46,574 nucleotides of DNA from Caballeronia ptereochthonis (GCF_001545075.1 NZ_FCOB02000046.1:1-46574), one strand, 5' to 3'; numbered from the stretch's first letter, positions 1 through 8,655 are shown. The notes: a model not told the origin generated them from the letters alone. A program made the numbers and translations.

Positions 1-182
1 AGACAGCTCTTCTGCTGGGCCGCCGCGAGCGACTCCGCCAGCGCGACGGCATCGAAGGGCGACACCGGCAGCGTCGGGCACTGCCATTCGCCGAGCCGCC
101 CGAGTTCCGCGAGACGCGCGTGCATCACGCGCGCCTTGAACGATTGGGGAGAAGAGCGAAAGCCGTGCAGATAGAGAATCAC
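1..182 (-). CDS. YqiA-type alpha/beta-hydrolase esterase, 3' part cut by the window edge
   Basis: About 60 N-terminal residues are visible and the rest lies beyond base 1. The reading starts at a GTG whose bases overlap the stop codon of mpl (GTGA overlap), so it is translationally coupled to mpl. The N-terminus reads ILYLHGFRSSPQSFKA, the typical first strand and oxyanion-hole region (LHGF) of the YqiA/YcfP small esterase family. The nucleophile and the rest of the triad are off the window. The physiological substrate is not known from this sequence. Family assignment is fairly firm from the N-terminal motif, but a complete protein cannot be confirmed. Confidence 0.8.
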   Translation of the reverse strand, partial: MILYLHGFRSSPQSFKARVMHARLAELGRLGEWQCPTLPVSPFDAVALAESLAAAQQKSC

Positions 183-1588
183 GAATGTCCTCCTGCGCCA
201 CGCGCCGACAGCGCGTCGAGCAGTTTCTGGTGAACGCCGCCGAAGCCGCCGTTGCTCATCACGAGCACGTGGTCGCCCGGGCGCGCGGCGGCCGTGACCG
301 CTTTCACCAGCGGTTCGATTTCGTTGAACGCCCGCGCCTTGTCGCCGAGCGGAGACAGCGCCTCGGCGAGATCCCAGCCGAGCTTGTCGCGGCCTTCGCG
401 CGCGCCGTAGCCGAAAACCAGATCGGCGTCCGCGAGACTGGCGGGCAGCTGCGCCTTCATCGTGCCGAGCTTCATCGTGTTCGAGCGCGGCTCCAGCACG
501 GCGAGGATGCGGACATGGCCGTCCCGGCCATCGCCGATGCGCGTGCGCAGTCCCGCGACCGTCGTTTCGATCGCGGTCGGATGATGCGCGAAGTCGTCGT
601 AGACGGTGACGCCGTCCACGCTGCCCTTCACTTCCATGCGCCGCTTGACGTTGCGAAAGCCCGAAAGCGACTTCACCGCCTGCGCCGCCGGCACGCCGAC
701 CGAGCGCGCCGCCGCGATCGCCGCGAGCGCGTTCATGCGATTGTGCTCGCCCTGCACCTGCCAATCGACGACGCCCTGGCGCTCGCCTTCCCAATACACG
801 GCGAACTGCTCGTCGACGGGCGCGCCATCGGCCGCGGGCAGCGCCTGCCAGCCGCCTTCCACGCCGAAGCGCTCGACGCCCGACCAGCAGCCGCGCGTGA
901 GCACGCGTTCGAGTGCGGCCTCGCGCCCGTTCGTGACGATGCGGCCGACACCGGGCACCGTGCGCACCAGATGATGGAATTGCGTTTCGATCGCGGCGAG
1001 ATCGGGAAAGATGTCGGCGTGATCGAATTCGAGATTGTTGAGCACCGCGGTGCGCGGGCGATAGTGGACGAACTTCGAGCGCTTGTCGAAGAACGCGGTG
1101 TCGTATTCGTCGGCTTCGATGACGAAGAAGCTGGAATCGGTGAGCCGCGCCGAAATGCCGAAGTTGAGCGGCACGCCGCCGATGAGGAAGCCCGGGTTCA
1201 TGCCCGAGTCTTCGAGGAGCCACGCGAGCATCGAGCTCGTCGTGGTCTTGCCGTGCGTGCCCGCAACCGCCAGCACCCATTTGCCGGCCAGCACGTGCTC
1301 GCCGAGCCATTGCGGGCCGGACGTATACGGCAGGCCGCGGTCGAGGATCGCCTCCATCAGCGGATTGCCGCGCGTCACCACGTTGCCGATGACGAACAGA
1401 TCCGGCTCGAGCGCGAGCTGCTCGACGCCGTAGCCTTCGATCAGCTCGATGCCCTGCGCTTCGAGCTGCGTGCTCATCGGCGGATAAACGCCCGCGTCGC
1501 AGCCGGTGACCTTGTGGCCCGCTTCGCGCGCCAGGACGGCGAGTCCGCCCATGAAGGTGCCGCAGATGCCGAGGATGTGGATGTGCAT
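179..1588 (-). CDS. mpl: UDP-N-acetylmuramate:L-alanyl-gamma-D-glutamyl-meso-diaminopimelate ligase
   Basis: This peptidoglycan recycling ligase joins the salvaged tripeptide L-Ala-gamma-D-Glu-meso-DAP to UDP-MurNAc in the cytoplasm. The 469-residue protein begins MHIHILGICGTFMGGLA, the Rossmann-like N-terminal domain of Mur ligases. The ATP-binding loop GTHGKTTT is at residues 110-117, followed by the central ligase domain and the C-terminal domain. Length matches Mpl rather than MurC. I chose the ATG at 1588 because the upstream 49 in-frame codons do not resemble Mur ligases. The gene partners functionally with ampD, about 17 kb away in this window, which generates the recycled peptide. Confidence 0.93.
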   Translation of the reverse strand: MHIHILGICGTFMGGLAVLAREAGHKVTGCDAGVYPPMSTQLEAQGIELIEGYGVEQLALEPDLFVIGNVVTRGNPLMEAILDRGLPYTSGPQWLGEHVLAGKWVLAVAGTHGKTTTSSMLAWLLEDSGMNPGFLIGGVPLNFGISARLTDSSFFVIEADEYDTAFFDKRSKFVHYRPRTAVLNNLEFDHADIFPDLAAIETQFHHLVRTVPGVGRIVTNGREAALERVLTRGCWSGVERFGVEGGWQALPAADGAPVDEQFAVYWEGERQGVVDWQVQGEHNRMNALAAIAAARSVGVPAAQAVKSLSGFRNVKRRMEVKGSVDGVTVYDDFAHHPTAIETTVAGLRTRIGDGRDGHVRILAVLEPRSNTMKLGTMKAQLPASLADADLVFGYGAREGRDKLGWDLAEALSPLGDKARAFNEIEPLVKAVTAAARPGDHVLVMSNGGFGGVHQKLLDALSARGAGGHS

Positions 1589-1774
1589 AAACCGTGTCGC
1601 GCCGCGCGGGCGATGAAGTGCGGAAAACAGGAACGGCGCCTTGGGATCAACCCGTGCAGGAAAGCGCCTGAAGGCGCATATTGTAACCGAGCAGGCTAAG
1701 CCCTCTTGCGCGCGCGGCAGCGGATCGCGCCGCATGTCGAGCTGCGGGCGGAAAGGCCGCCTGGCGTTATCTAG

Positions 1775-1780
1775 TATGAT
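1775..1780 (+). promoter_or_regulatory. Possible -10 box (TATGAT) only 6 bp before the 1787 start codon
   Basis: TATGAT differs from TATAAT at one base and sits in the short mpl/1787 divergent gap. Transcription would start at or next to the ATG at 1787, giving a leaderless or near-leaderless mRNA. I see no good -35 box and no Shine-Dalgarno sequence in front of the ATG. Confidence 0.35.
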
Positions 1781-1786
1781 TTCGGG

Positions 1787-2434
1787 ATGGTTCGCAAATC
1801 ACATTTCGATCCGCAGCGCGTGCGCGAGGAAATCGCCATCGCCGCTGCGAGGATGATCGCCGAGGACGGTCTCGACTACTCCACCGCGAAGCGCAAGGCC
1901 GCGCGTCAGGTGGTCGGCGAGGCGAAGATCGGCGGCGAGTTCCTGCCTGATAACGATCAGATCGAAGAGGAAATCCGCGAGTATCAGGCGATTTTCCAGA
2001 GCGACAGCCAGCCGGCCGTGCTGCGCCGCATGCGCGAGGCCGCGCTCGACTGGATGGAGCGCCTGAAGCCCTTCGATCCGTATCTGACGGGCGCGGTGCT
2101 CAACGGCACGGCGGGTGAGCATTCGGACATCCACCTGCAATGCTTCTGCGACAATCCGAAGGAAGTCGCGATTTACCTGCTGAACGCGAACGTGCAGTAC
2201 GACGTGTCGGAGACGCGGCATTTCGCCGGGCGCGGCTACGTCGAAACCTTGAGCTTTCTGCATCGCGCGCGCGGAGAAGAGCCGATCGGCGTGCATATCG
2301 CGCTCTACGGCACCGATGATCTGCGCGGCGCCGTGCGCGCCGACGGCCGCGGCCGTCTCGCCCGCGCGAACGCCGCGGCGGTGCGCTCGCTGCTCGATCA
2401 TCCCGATTCACCGCCGCTGGAAATCGGCGGCTGA
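1787..2434 (+). CDS. Conserved nucleotidyltransferase-like protein of unknown function
   Basis: This is a 215-residue soluble protein with no signal peptide. The N-terminal half is charged and helical (AKRKAARQVVGEAKIGGEF). The middle carries LTGAVLNGTAGEHSDIHLQCF at about residues 104-124, which resembles the minimal nucleotidyltransferase motif hG-x(n)-D-h-[DE]-h, except that the second acidic residue is replaced by His (DIHL). It may therefore be a catalytically altered or inactive nucleotidyltransferase fold. It is divergent from mpl and runs toward tlpA with only 17 bp between them, suggesting co-transcription with tlpA. I recognise the family only as a Burkholderiaceae neighbour of mpl. 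No function should be assigned. Confidence 0.7.
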   Translation: MVRKSHFDPQRVREEIAIAAARMIAEDGLDYSTAKRKAARQVVGEAKIGGEFLPDNDQIEEEIREYQAIFQSDSQPAVLRRMREAALDWMERLKPFDPYLTGAVLNGTAGEHSDIHLQCFCDNPKEVAIYLLNANVQYDVSETRHFAGRGYVETLSFLHRARGEEPIGVHIALYGTDDLRGAVRADGRGRLARANAAAVRSLLDHPDSPPLEIGG

Positions 2435-2451
2435 CCTTCTTCCGGACGCTC

Positions 2452-3000
2452 ATGAACACTACACGCATTCTGGCGGCCCTCGTGGTGGCGGTCGCCGCGA
2501 CGGTTGGCGGCTTCTATGCAGGCCACGTCTTCAACGGCGGCGACACCGTGGCGGCGACGCAGCCCGGCGCCGGCTCGGGCAACGCCGTCGAGCAATTGTG
2601 GAAGGCCACGCCGCCGGGCGCCGCGGGCACGTCGCAGCCGCTCGCCGCGTTCAAGGGCAAGCCGGTCGTCGTGAATTTCTGGGCGTCGTGGTGCGGGCCA
2701 TGCGTCAAGGAAATGCCGACGCTTTCCGCCATGCAGCGCGAATACGAGAAGAAAGGCATCACGTTCATCGGGCTCGGCGTGGACAGCGAAAAGAACGTGA
2801 ACGACTTCCTGCAAAAGGTGCCGGTCGCCTATCCCGTCTACGTGACCGGATTCGGCGGCGCGGACCTTGCGCGCAGCTTCGGCAACAACGCGGGCGGCTT
2901 GCCGTTCACCGTCGTGATCGACTCGAAGGGCGCGGTTCGTTCGACAAAATTGGGCGAAGTGAACCCGACGGAGCTCAAGCATATCCTCGACAGCCTGTAA
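2452..3000 (+). CDS. TlpA-like thioredoxin-fold thiol:disulfide oxidoreductase, membrane-anchored
   Basis: This is a 182-residue protein. Residues 5-25 are a single hydrophobic signal anchor, so the catalytic domain is expected in the periplasm. The active site WASWCGPC has its cysteines at 81 and 84 (CGPC), preceded by the VVVNF strand typical of the TlpA/ResA family. A cis-Pro segment GGLPFT follows near residue 145. Members reduce periplasmic disulfides, for example in apocytochrome c maturation, but the partner is not indicated here. The gene begins 17 bp after the preceding stop. Confidence 0.88.
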   Translation: MNTTRILAALVVAVAATVGGFYAGHVFNGGDTVAATQPGAGSGNAVEQLWKATPPGAAGTSQPLAAFKGKPVVVNFWASWCGPCVKEMPTLSAMQREYEKKGITFIGLGVDSEKNVNDFLQKVPVAYPVYVTGFGGADLARSFGNNAGGLPFTVVIDSKGAVRSTKLGEVNPTELKHILDSL

Positions 3001-3549
3001 TAATTGGCTGTCCGCAGTCTGCGTAATGCCCTAAGTAAGCTGCGAGTTAAGGTGTATTACGGCGATCTTGCATGAATTTCGACGTATTGATTCCAGGCAA
3101 ACGGTAAATTGTCCCGTACATTCGGAACCGTCCGCACGGTAAAACTAGACAAAATTCTCTAAACGGCGCTAAAGTGCGCCCAATTCCGCACAACCCGAAG
3201 CCACCATGACTACTCTGCCGGTGCCGCAAGGCTGCCTTGCCGTCGAGTCCGACACCCGTGAAACCGGTGCCGGCCGCCGCGCGGCATCCGGAACCGTCAT
3301 GTGCATGCCGTTCGGGCGCGCGCTTCAAAACGACCACGCCGGCGCGTTCGACATGAACGCGCTTCGCGTGCCGATCGATTCTGCCGCCGCATTCCCCGTC
3401 GGCGCATGTTCGGGCGCGGCAGGGCGCGCCGGACACGCGCGCGTCGGACGGCTGGCCGCGCCGGCTCGCGGCTGAGCAATCAGAACACCCACAAATCAAG
3501 TCAAGTGCCGGGCCACCCCGGTCTCCAAGTATTGAAAGGGGATTTTTCG
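3001..3549 (+). other. 549-bp tlpA-accB intergenic region
   Basis: No convincing gene is present apart from a weak 89-codon frame listed separately. Bases 3050-3190 are less GC-rich than the flanks and are the likely promoter region for accB-accC, but I cannot pick a clear -35/-10 pair. Related genomes, as I remember them, carry aroQ (type II dehydroquinase) here. I find no trace of its N-terminal motif LHGPNLNLLG in any frame. Confidence 0.5.
3206..3475 (+). CDS. Doubtful small ORF upstream of accB
   Basis: An ATG-initiated 89-codon frame (starting MTTLPVPQGCLAVESDT) lies between tlpA and accB. It has only a weak purine stretch before the ATG, no recognisable domain, and an Ala/Gly/Arg composition that GC-rich DNA gives by chance. 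It could be a leader peptide, a remnant or noise. It is listed because the surrounding gap is unusually long for this operon. Confidence 0.2.
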   Translation: MTTLPVPQGCLAVESDTRETGAGRRAASGTVMCMPFGRALQNDHAGAFDMNALRVPIDSAAAFPVGACSGAAGRAGHARVGRLAAPARG

Positions 3550-4023
3550 ATGGACCTTCGTAAACTGAAAACGCTGATCGACCTCGTCTCGGAATCCGGC
3601 ATCTCGGAGCTGGAAGTGACGGAAGGCGAAGGCAAGGTTCGCATCGTCAAGAACGCGGCGCCCGTCTACATGCAGGCGCCGCAGCAATACATACCGCAAG
3701 TCCAGGCTCCGGCCGCGCCGCACTTCGCCGCACCGGGCGAAGCGGGCGCGCCGGGCGCCGCGACGCCCGCCGCCGCCGCGCCGCAAGGCCATGTCGTGAC
3801 CTCGCCGATGGTCGGCTCGTTCTACCGCGCGCCGTCGCCGGGCGCGGACCCGTTCGTGCAGGTCGGCGATACGGTGAAGGAAGGCCAGACCCTCTGCATC
3901 ATCGAAGCGATGAAGCTCTTGAACGAGATCGAATCGGACAAGTCCGGCATCGTGAAGGAAATCCTCGTCGAGAACGGCCAGGCGGTCGAGTACGGCCAGC
4001 CGCTCTTCGTGATCGGCGACTGA
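3550..4023 (+). CDS. accB: Acetyl-CoA carboxylase biotin carboxyl carrier protein
   Basis: The 157-residue BCCP carries biotin between the carboxylase and carboxyltransferase half-reactions of acetyl-CoA carboxylase, the first step of fatty acid synthesis. The start MDLRKLKTLIDLVSESG is the conserved N-terminal helix and is preceded by an AAAGGGGA Shine-Dalgarno sequence. An Ala/Pro-rich linker spans roughly residues 37-80. The biotinyl domain contains the EAMKLLNEIESD motif, with the biotinylated lysine at residue 122. accC follows about 200 bp downstream, the usual arrangement. Confidence 0.97.
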   Translation: MDLRKLKTLIDLVSESGISELEVTEGEGKVRIVKNAAPVYMQAPQQYIPQVQAPAAPHFAAPGEAGAPGAATPAAAAPQGHVVTSPMVGSFYRAPSPGADPFVQVGDTVKEGQTLCIIEAMKLLNEIESDKSGIVKEILVENGQAVEYGQPLFVIGD

Positions 4024-4224
4024 CGCGTCCTCGCGCCGGATGCGCCGCCTTCGCAGTCGTTCGCACCGTTCGCACATTGAACGCGCGCTTCTCGCTCCCG
4101 CCGTCCGGCATCGCGCCTCGTGCGCGCGCCTCGTCGCGGACATCGTCCGAACGAAGAGCGCGCGCCGCCGATTGGATCCCCGAGGGCCGCTCGCGCGAGC
4201 CCGTTGATGAGCCGACCCACCACC

Positions 4225-5592
4225 ATGTTTGAAAAAATTCTCATTGCGAACCGCGGCGAAATCGCGCTTCGCATCCAGCGCGCGTGCCGCGAGCTGGGCG
4301 TCAAGACAGTCGTCGTCTACTCGGAAGCCGACAAGGAAGCCAAGTACGTCAAGCTCGCCGATGAAGCCGTGTGCATCGGCCCGGCGCCCTCCAATCTCTC
4401 TTACCTGAACATGCCGGCGCTCATCAGCGCCGCCGAAGTCACCGACGCCGAGGCGATCCATCCCGGCTACGGCTTCCTCTCCGAAAACGCGGATTTCGCC
4501 GAGCGCGTCGAGCAATCCGGCTTCACGTTCATCGGGCCGCGTCCCGAGACCATTCGCCTGATGGGCGACAAGGTCACCGCCAAGCAGACGATGATCAAGA
4601 CCGGCGTGCCGTGCGTGCCGGGTTCGGAAGGCGCGTTGCCGGACGATCCGCGCGAAATCGTGAAGATTGCCCGCACGATCGGCTACCCGGTCATCATCAA
4701 GGCGGCGGGCGGCGGCGGCGGGCGCGGCATGCGCGTGGTGCACACCGAAGCGGCGCTCGTCAACGCGGTCAACATGACGCGCGAGGAAGCGGGCCGCGCC
4801 TTCGGCAACCCGCAGGTGTACATGGAGAAGTTTCTCGAGAATCCGCGCCACATCGAGATTCAGGTGCTGTCGGATTCGTTCCGCAACGCGATCTGGCTCG
4901 GCGAGCGCGACTGCTCGATGCAGCGCCGTCACCAGAAAGTGATCGAGGAAGCGCCGGCGCCGGGCATCGCGCGGCGGCTGATCGAGCGCATCGGCGACCG
5001 CTGCGCCGACGCGTGCAAGAAGATGGGCTATCTCGGCGCGGGCACGTTCGAATTCCTGTACGAGAACAACGAGTTCTACTTCATCGAAATGAACACGCGG
5101 GTGCAGGTCGAGCATCCGGTGACGGAGCTCATCACGGGCGTCGACATCGTGCAGGAGCAGATCCGCATCGCCGCCGGCGAGAAACTCTCGATCCGCCAGA
5201 AGGACATCCAGTTCCGCGGCCACGCGATCGAATGCCGCATCAACGCGGAAGATCCGTTCAAGTTCACGCCGTCGCCGGGACGCATCACGTCGTGGCACAC
5301 GCCGGGCGGCCCCGGCATCCGCGTCGATTCACACGCCTACAATGGCTATTTCGTCCCGCCGAACTACGATTCGATGATCGGCAAGCTCATCGCCTATGGC
5401 GCGACGCGCGAGCAGGCGATCAACCGCATGCGCATCGCGTTGTCGGAGATGGTCGTGGAAGGCATCCAGACCAACATCCCGCTGCATCGCGAGCTGATGA
5501 TCGACGCGAAGTTCGTCGAAGGCGGCACGAGCATCCACTATCTCGAGAACAAGCTGGCCGCGCGTCAGGCGGCAGTGGCCGAAGAGTCGTAA
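4225..5592 (+). CDS. accC: Acetyl-CoA carboxylase, biotin carboxylase subunit
   Basis: The enzyme carboxylates the biotin of AccB using ATP and bicarbonate. The 455-residue protein opens with MFEKILIANRGEIALRI, the hallmark N-terminus. The Gly-rich ATP-grasp loop GGGGGRGM is near residue 161, and the catalytic segment EMNTRVQVEHPVTE follows near residue 290. An upstream in-frame ATG at 4207 would add six residues. The 4225 ATG fits family length and N-terminus best. The gene is co-oriented with accB and followed after 23 bp by prmA. Confidence 0.97.
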   Translation: MFEKILIANRGEIALRIQRACRELGVKTVVVYSEADKEAKYVKLADEAVCIGPAPSNLSYLNMPALISAAEVTDAEAIHPGYGFLSENADFAERVEQSGFTFIGPRPETIRLMGDKVTAKQTMIKTGVPCVPGSEGALPDDPREIVKIARTIGYPVIIKAAGGGGGRGMRVVHTEAALVNAVNMTREEAGRAFGNPQVYMEKFLENPRHIEIQVLSDSFRNAIWLGERDCSMQRRHQKVIEEAPAPGIARRLIERIGDRCADACKKMGYLGAGTFEFLYENNEFYFIEMNTRVQVEHPVTELITGVDIVQEQIRIAAGEKLSIRQKDIQFRGHAIECRINAEDPFKFTPSPGRITSWHTPGGPGIRVDSHAYNGYFVPPNYDSMIGKLIAYGATREQAINRMRIALSEMVVEGIQTNIPLHRELMIDAKFVEGGTSIHYLENKLAARQAAVAEES

Positions 5593-5615
5593 GCGCAAGG
5601 GAACGAGACGAGAGC

Positions 5616-6518
5616 ATGAGTTACCGGGAACTGATCGCCGAACTGGACCGTGAGCACGCGGAAGCGCTGTCGGATGCGCTGCTCGAAGTCGGAGCGCTGT
5701 CGGTGTCCGTCGAGGACGCCGACGCCGATACGCCCGACGAGCAGCCGCTCTTCGGCGAGCCGGGTCTCGTGCCCGAAAAAAGCGCGTGGAAGCGCTCGCG
5801 CGTCGTCGCGCTGCTCGCCGAGGAAGCCGATCCGGCCGTGCTGCTCGCGGCCGCCGCGAACGAGGTCGGACTCGACGCGACGCCCGCGTTCACGGTGCGC
5901 GAGGTCGAGGAGCAGGACTGGGTGCGCCTGACGCAAGCCCAGTTCGATCCGATCTCCATCGGCGAGCGCATCTGGGTCGTGCCTTCGTGGCATGACGCAC
6001 CCGATCCGGACGCGCTCGTGCTCGAGCTCGATCCCGGTCTCGCGTTCGGCACCGGCAGCCATCCGACCACGCGGCTGTGCATGGAATGGCTGGAGCAATC
6101 GGTCGGTCCCGGACAGTCGCTGCTGGATTACGGCTGCGGCTCAGGCATCCTCGCGATTCTTGCGAAGAAATGCGGCGCGGACCCCGTCTTTGGCATCGAC
6201 ATCGACCCGCAGGCGGTGGAATCCGCGCGGCAGAACAGCGAGCGCAATCGCGCCGAAGTGACCTACGGATTGCCCGGTGAATGTCCCGCCGGCGAGTTCG
6301 ACATCGTCGTCGCGAACATTCTCTCGAATCCGCTCAAGCTAATGGCGTCGATGCTTTCCGCGAAGGTGAAGCCGGGCGGCAGGATCGCGCTCTCGGGCGT
6401 GCTCGCACGGCAGGCCGACGAGGTTGCGGCGGCCTATGCGAAATGGATCGACATCGGCGTCTGGCGCGAGCACGAAGGCTGGGTGTGCCTTGCGGGAACC
6501 CGGCGCGAAAGTCATTAA
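5616..6518 (+). CDS. prmA: Ribosomal protein L11 methyltransferase
   Basis: PrmA trimethylates ribosomal protein L11 using S-adenosylmethionine. The 300-residue length is normal. The N-terminal substrate-recognition domain is followed by LAFGTGSHPTTRLC, the conserved entry to the methyltransferase domain. The SAM-binding motif DYGCGSGILA is near residues 170-179, and the NPPF-equivalent VVANILSNPL comes later. The ATG at 5616 is 23 bp after accC. It belongs to the accB-accC-prmA operon common in beta-proteobacteria. Confidence 0.95.
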   Translation: MSYRELIAELDREHAEALSDALLEVGALSVSVEDADADTPDEQPLFGEPGLVPEKSAWKRSRVVALLAEEADPAVLLAAAANEVGLDATPAFTVREVEEQDWVRLTQAQFDPISIGERIWVVPSWHDAPDPDALVLELDPGLAFGTGSHPTTRLCMEWLEQSVGPGQSLLDYGCGSGILAILAKKCGADPVFGIDIDPQAVESARQNSERNRAEVTYGLPGECPAGEFDIVVANILSNPLKLMASMLSAKVKPGGRIALSGVLARQADEVAAAYAKWIDIGVWREHEGWVCLAGTRRESH

Positions 6519-6568
6519 AATAGCGCCATCGTCCACGAACAGGCCTTCGGGCCAACGGCAATTCTTAT

Positions 6569-7921
6569 ATGGCGCTGGCAACCCGCTGCCCTCACTGCGA
6601 AACCGTATTCAAGCTCGACCCGCACCTGCTCGCGCCCCATGACGGCCGCGTGCGCTGCGGGCACTGCCAGGAAGTTTTCGACGCCGCGCATCATCGCTTC
6701 GAGCTTCCGGAGGAAACGGCCGCGCCGAACGTCGCCCAGCATGCCGCGATCATCGACGACGAGGCCGCAGTCGGCCCCTCGACGAGCTCCGGCGCCGCTC
6801 CGGCTGCCGCTGCCGCCGCGACGTCCGAGGCGCCGCTAAAGCCAAAGCCATTCGCACCGCGCACGCTCGACCTCGGCGCGTCGGGGCCGGCCAGGCGCGT
6901 CGATGCGCCCCCTTCTCCTCCACCGTCTCCGCCAGTCAGCGTCAGCCCCGACGAAGACGCCGATCGCACCGTCTACGCGAACGCGCCCTCGTTTGCCGAC
7001 GCATCCGCGCAGACGCACGCGACGCCGCCGCGCAACGACGTCACGCCTCCCGGGCAGGCGGACGCGGCAAACGAACCTTCCGCCGAGCCTGTGGAACCAC
7101 CGCGCATGAAGCAATTCATCCGCGTGGGCGCGCCGCAACCCGATCTCGCGAAACCCGCGCAAGCCAGAGCGGATGCGCCGCCCGTCGAACCGCCCGCTCC
7201 GCCCTTCGCGGATCGGCTCGACGATCGCGCCGAGCCTTTCATCGGTCCGGCGCAGCGACCGGCCGACACGCCGCCGCCCGCGCGCCCCGCGCCGGAGCCG
7301 CCCGCCGCACCCGCGTGGCGCGACGAGGCCGAGCCCGGCTTCGGCGGCAGGCCGCCCGGCGGCGCGCGTCCGGCAAGCGCCAACGAAGCGTTTCCCGCGA
7401 CCCGCGAATCGCGCCCGCCCGCGGCTTCGCGCAAGGACAAGAGCAAAGGCAGGCGCATCGTGGGGACCCTCGTCGCAGTGCTGCTGGCGTTGCTGCTCGT
7501 CGTGCAGCTCGCGTGGTGGCAGCGCGAAATCGTGATGGTCAATGTCCCCGGTGCACATGCCCTCTACTCGGACGTGTGCGACGAGCTCGGCTGCACGATC
7601 TCGCCGCCGCGCGACATCGACGGATTGCAGATCGAGAGCTCCGGCCTGCGCCAGGTCGATGGCCCGCACAAGCTCGAGCTGAAGCTGTCGCTGCGCAATC
7701 GCAAGGACGTCGCGCTTGCTTATCCTGCGCTCGAACTCACGCTCCTCGACGACAAGAACAATGTCGCGATCCGCCGGGTGCTTTGGCCGCAGGATTACGC
7801 GCGACCGGGTACGATATTCGCCATCGGCCTTCCGCCGCAAAGCGCGCAGCCGGTCGTCGTCCGGCTCGATACGGGCGATGCGGTCGCCGCGAATTACCGG
7901 GTTCAGGTCTTTTATCCGTGA
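6569..7921 (+). CDS. Zinc-ribbon and DUF3426 domain membrane protein
   Basis: This is a 450-residue protein. Residues 1-35 form an MJ0042-type zinc ribbon with CPHC at 7-10 and CGHC at 30-33. About 250 residues of Pro/Ala-rich, low-complexity linker follow. A single hydrophobic helix (about 293-315, VGTLVAVLLALLLVVQLAWW) leads into a C-terminal DUF3426 domain of about 135 residues, where HALYSDVCDELGC marks the start. The topology suggests a cytoplasmic zinc finger joined to a periplasmic domain. The role is unknown, though the gene is a conserved neighbour of prmA. The repetitive linker makes its exact length likely to vary between strains. Confidence 0.88.
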   Translation: MALATRCPHCETVFKLDPHLLAPHDGRVRCGHCQEVFDAAHHRFELPEETAAPNVAQHAAIIDDEAAVGPSTSSGAAPAAAAAATSEAPLKPKPFAPRTLDLGASGPARRVDAPPSPPPSPPVSVSPDEDADRTVYANAPSFADASAQTHATPPRNDVTPPGQADAANEPSAEPVEPPRMKQFIRVGAPQPDLAKPAQARADAPPVEPPAPPFADRLDDRAEPFIGPAQRPADTPPPARPAPEPPAAPAWRDEAEPGFGGRPPGGARPASANEAFPATRESRPPAASRKDKSKGRRIVGTLVAVLLALLLVVQLAWWQREIVMVNVPGAHALYSDVCDELGCTISPPRDIDGLQIESSGLRQVDGPHKLELKLSLRNRKDVALAYPALELTLLDDKNNVAIRRVLWPQDYARPGTIFAIGLPPQSAQPVVVRLDTGDAVAANYRVQVFYP

Positions 7922-8067
7922 TCGCGGGCAGGCGCGGGGCTTCCGCCTCGCACGGCCCGGCGCGCGAAAGGCGCCTGGCCCCTGTTCCATACGACGCGCG
8001 TCACGGCCCTCAGGGTTAGTCACGCGCGATTTTCCCGTCAGCATCTGACAATTCTCTGGAGCGCAAC

Positions 8068-8568
8068 ATGAGTCAAGTTACCCTCGGCGGCAATCCCATC
8101 GACGTAAGCGGCACGTTCCCGGGCAAGGGACAGCAGGCGGCCGAGTTCACGCTCGTCGGCGCGGACCTCGGCGACGTCAAACTCGCGAGCTTCGCCGGCA
8201 AGCGCAAGGTGCTGAACATCGTGCCGAGCCTCGACACACCGACCTGCGCCACCTCGACGCGCAAATTCAACGAAGCCGCGGCCAAGCTGGACAACACCGT
8301 GGTCGTGGTCGTCTCGGGCGATCTGCCGTTCGCCGCGAAGCGCTTCTGCACGACCGAAGGCATCGCGAACGTGGTGACCGCTTCGACCTTCCGCGGCCAC
8401 GAGTTCGCGCAAGCATATGGCGTCGACGTGACGAGCGGCCCGCTCAAGGGCCTGACGGCGCGCGCGGTCGTCGTGCTGGACGAGAACAACAAGGTGCTGC
8501 ACTCGGAACTCGTGTCGGAAATCAAGAACGAGCCGAACTACGACGCGGCGCTCGCCTCGCTGAAGTAA
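8068..8568 (+). CDS. tpx: Thiol peroxidase (atypical 2-Cys peroxiredoxin)
   Basis: Tpx reduces H2O2 and alkyl hydroperoxides using thioredoxin. The 166-residue protein has the Tpx N-terminus (VTLGGNPIDVSGTFP). The peroxidatic cysteine is at 60 within PSLDTPTCATSTRKFNE and the resolving cysteine at 94 (KRFCTTEGI), as in the Tpx subfamily. A GGAGCG Shine-Dalgarno sequence precedes the ATG. The long hairpin downstream suggests that transcription often ends before the next gene. Confidence 0.96.
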   Translation: MSQVTLGGNPIDVSGTFPGKGQQAAEFTLVGADLGDVKLASFAGKRKVLNIVPSLDTPTCATSTRKFNEAAAKLDNTVVVVVSGDLPFAAKRFCTTEGIANVVTASTFRGHEFAQAYGVDVTSGPLKGLTARAVVVLDENNKVLHSELVSEIKNEPNYDAALASLK

Positions 8569-8597
8569 CACCGGTCGGGCCGCGCGGCTGGCGGCCC

Positions 8598-8655
8598 GCG
8601 CATACGAGGCGCGGCAACCGGCTTCGCCGCGCGCCGTATGCGCCTTCCCTTTCCA
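8598..8655 (+). terminator. Large hairpin after tpx
   Basis: GCGCATACG (8598-8606) pairs with CGTATGCGC (8635-8643), with further GC pairing inside. A pyrimidine-rich tail (CTTCCCTTTCC) follows. It is probably a terminator or an mRNA-stabilising stem between tpx and the kinase gene. Confidence 0.5.

Noticed and set aside
3496..5298. Open frame antisense to accB and accC
   Set aside because: Arg/His/Asp-rich shadow with no family motif; both carboxylase genes are certain.
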